A program made the translations under genes and the position numbers. This document shows, in pieces, positions 5,843-6,115 of a DNA stretch of 6,115 bases (position 1 is the first letter of the stretch; every line of letters begins with the position of its first letter). Origin of the DNA: Rubrobacter sp. (GTDB lineage Bacteria; Actinomycetota; Rubrobacteria; Rubrobacterales; Rubrobacteraceae); assembly GCA_013815575.1 (NCBI GenBank), contig JACDFX010000126.1, forward strand, positions 1 to 6,115. The letters run 5' to 3'. The notes under the pieces are model-generated. The model made no database searches. It had not been told where the DNA came from and worked only from the letters and a program-made list of their open reading frames with translations.

Positions 5843-5881
5843 CTCTAATGCCCCTCTAAACCGCCTCTCAGCCCCCGCTCA
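5843..5881 (+). promoter_or_regulatory. Phased 11-bp direct repeats upstream of the PepSY gene
   Basis: The units CTCTAA (5843), CTCTAA (5854), CTCTCA (5865) and a weaker CGCTCA (5876) begin exactly 11 bp apart. The block 5854-5871 matches 3624-3641, upstream of the response regulator, in 15 of 18 positions and in the same orientation. The half-site resembles, without equalling, the E. coli PhoB half-site CTGTCAT. The likely reader is the regulator encoded at 3744-4421. No convincing -10 hexamer was found between this block and the gene. A factor-bound promoter role is inference. Confidence 0.5.
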
Positions 5882-5934
5882 GGTTTCGGGTCCACACTCC
5901 ATCTCGTAGGCACCCGACGAACGGAGGAGAGACG

Positions 5935-6115
5935 ATGGACAGAAAGAAACTGATCGCCGGCGCGGCGACCGTAGCCGTCCTGGCCCTTGGCGGTGGCGGA
6001 ATCGCGTACGCCACCGGCGGCGACGCCGGTGAGCAGGCCACGGGGCCCGGCATCGAGAAGGCGAAGAGCGCCGCGCTCGACCACACAAACGGGGGTCAAG
6101 TGACCGGCACCGAGG
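5935..6115 (+). CDS. Secreted PepSY-like protein, N-terminal part only
   Basis: The gene runs off the window; 60 codons are visible. It starts at an ATG five bases after a strong GGAGGAG ribosome site (5923-5929). Residues 1-26 form a signal peptide: MDRKK, a hydrophobic run LIAGAATVAVLALGGGGIA, then a cleavage-like AYA (24-26). The mature start is Gly/Asp rich. The segment GIEKAKSAALDHTNGGQVTGTE looks like the first helix and turn of a PepSY domain, a small extracytoplasmic fold linked to protease inhibition or sensing. PepSY genes often sit beside two-component operons in actinobacteria, and the phased repeats upstream fit control by that system. The domain call is moderate because only its beginning is seen. 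Confidence 0.75.
   Translation, partial: MDRKKLIAGAATVAVLALGGGGIAYATGGDAGEQATGPGIEKAKSAALDHTNGGQVTGTE

Noticed and set aside
5835..5846. AGAG-CAAA-CTCT as a terminator of the kinase gene
   Set aside because: The stem is only four base pairs and no T-run follows; it also overlaps the phased repeats.

Overview
The window reads as chromosomal DNA from a GC-rich actinobacterium, most likely a Rubrobacter-type thermotolerant lineage. The grounds are the GC-rich codon third positions, GTG starts on several genes, an unusually frequent ATA isoleucine codon for such GC-rich DNA, and the gene content. The genus is an inference from style and was not tested by a search. All six convincing protein genes lie on the + strand.

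Region 1 (about 1-2800) is a redox/stress block. It opens with a 791-residue multidomain protein: two universal-stress (Usp) domains, an Asn/Gly-rich linker, three copies of a domain resembling the C-terminal 'PCP_red' module of light-independent protochlorophyllide reductase subunit B, two rubredoxin-like four-cysteine sites, and a pair of CPxxH motifs. Two strong hairpins separate it from an 89-residue plant-type [2Fe-2S] ferredoxin gene. No chlorophyll-synthesis gene is present, so the PCP_red modules are probably used for something else, perhaps electron transfer or redox sensing.

Region 2 (about 2800-3480) is a compact type II toxin-antitoxin pair: an AbrB/SpoVT-fold antitoxin overlapping a PIN-domain (VapC-type) toxin by 8 bases. 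A 7-bp inverted repeat flanks the likely promoter.

Region 3 (3481-3743) is intergenic. It may hold a short minus-strand reading frame of unknown reality. It also holds a pair of 11-bp-spaced direct repeats followed by a -10-like hexamer, which is a plausible autoregulatory operator for the next operon.

Region 4 (3744-6115) is a two-component system: an OmpR/PhoB-family response regulator, then a membrane histidine kinase 7 bases downstream. After a 123-base gap comes the start of a secreted PepSY-like protein that runs off the window. That gap carries the same direct repeats as Region 3, in the same orientation: 15 of 18 positions match the upstream copy, and three to four units lie in 11-bp phase. 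The simplest reading is that the response regulator controls both its own operon and the PepSY gene.

The two things most worth following up are the Usp/PCP_red/rubredoxin fusion protein and the shared phased repeat that ties the regulator to the PepSY gene.
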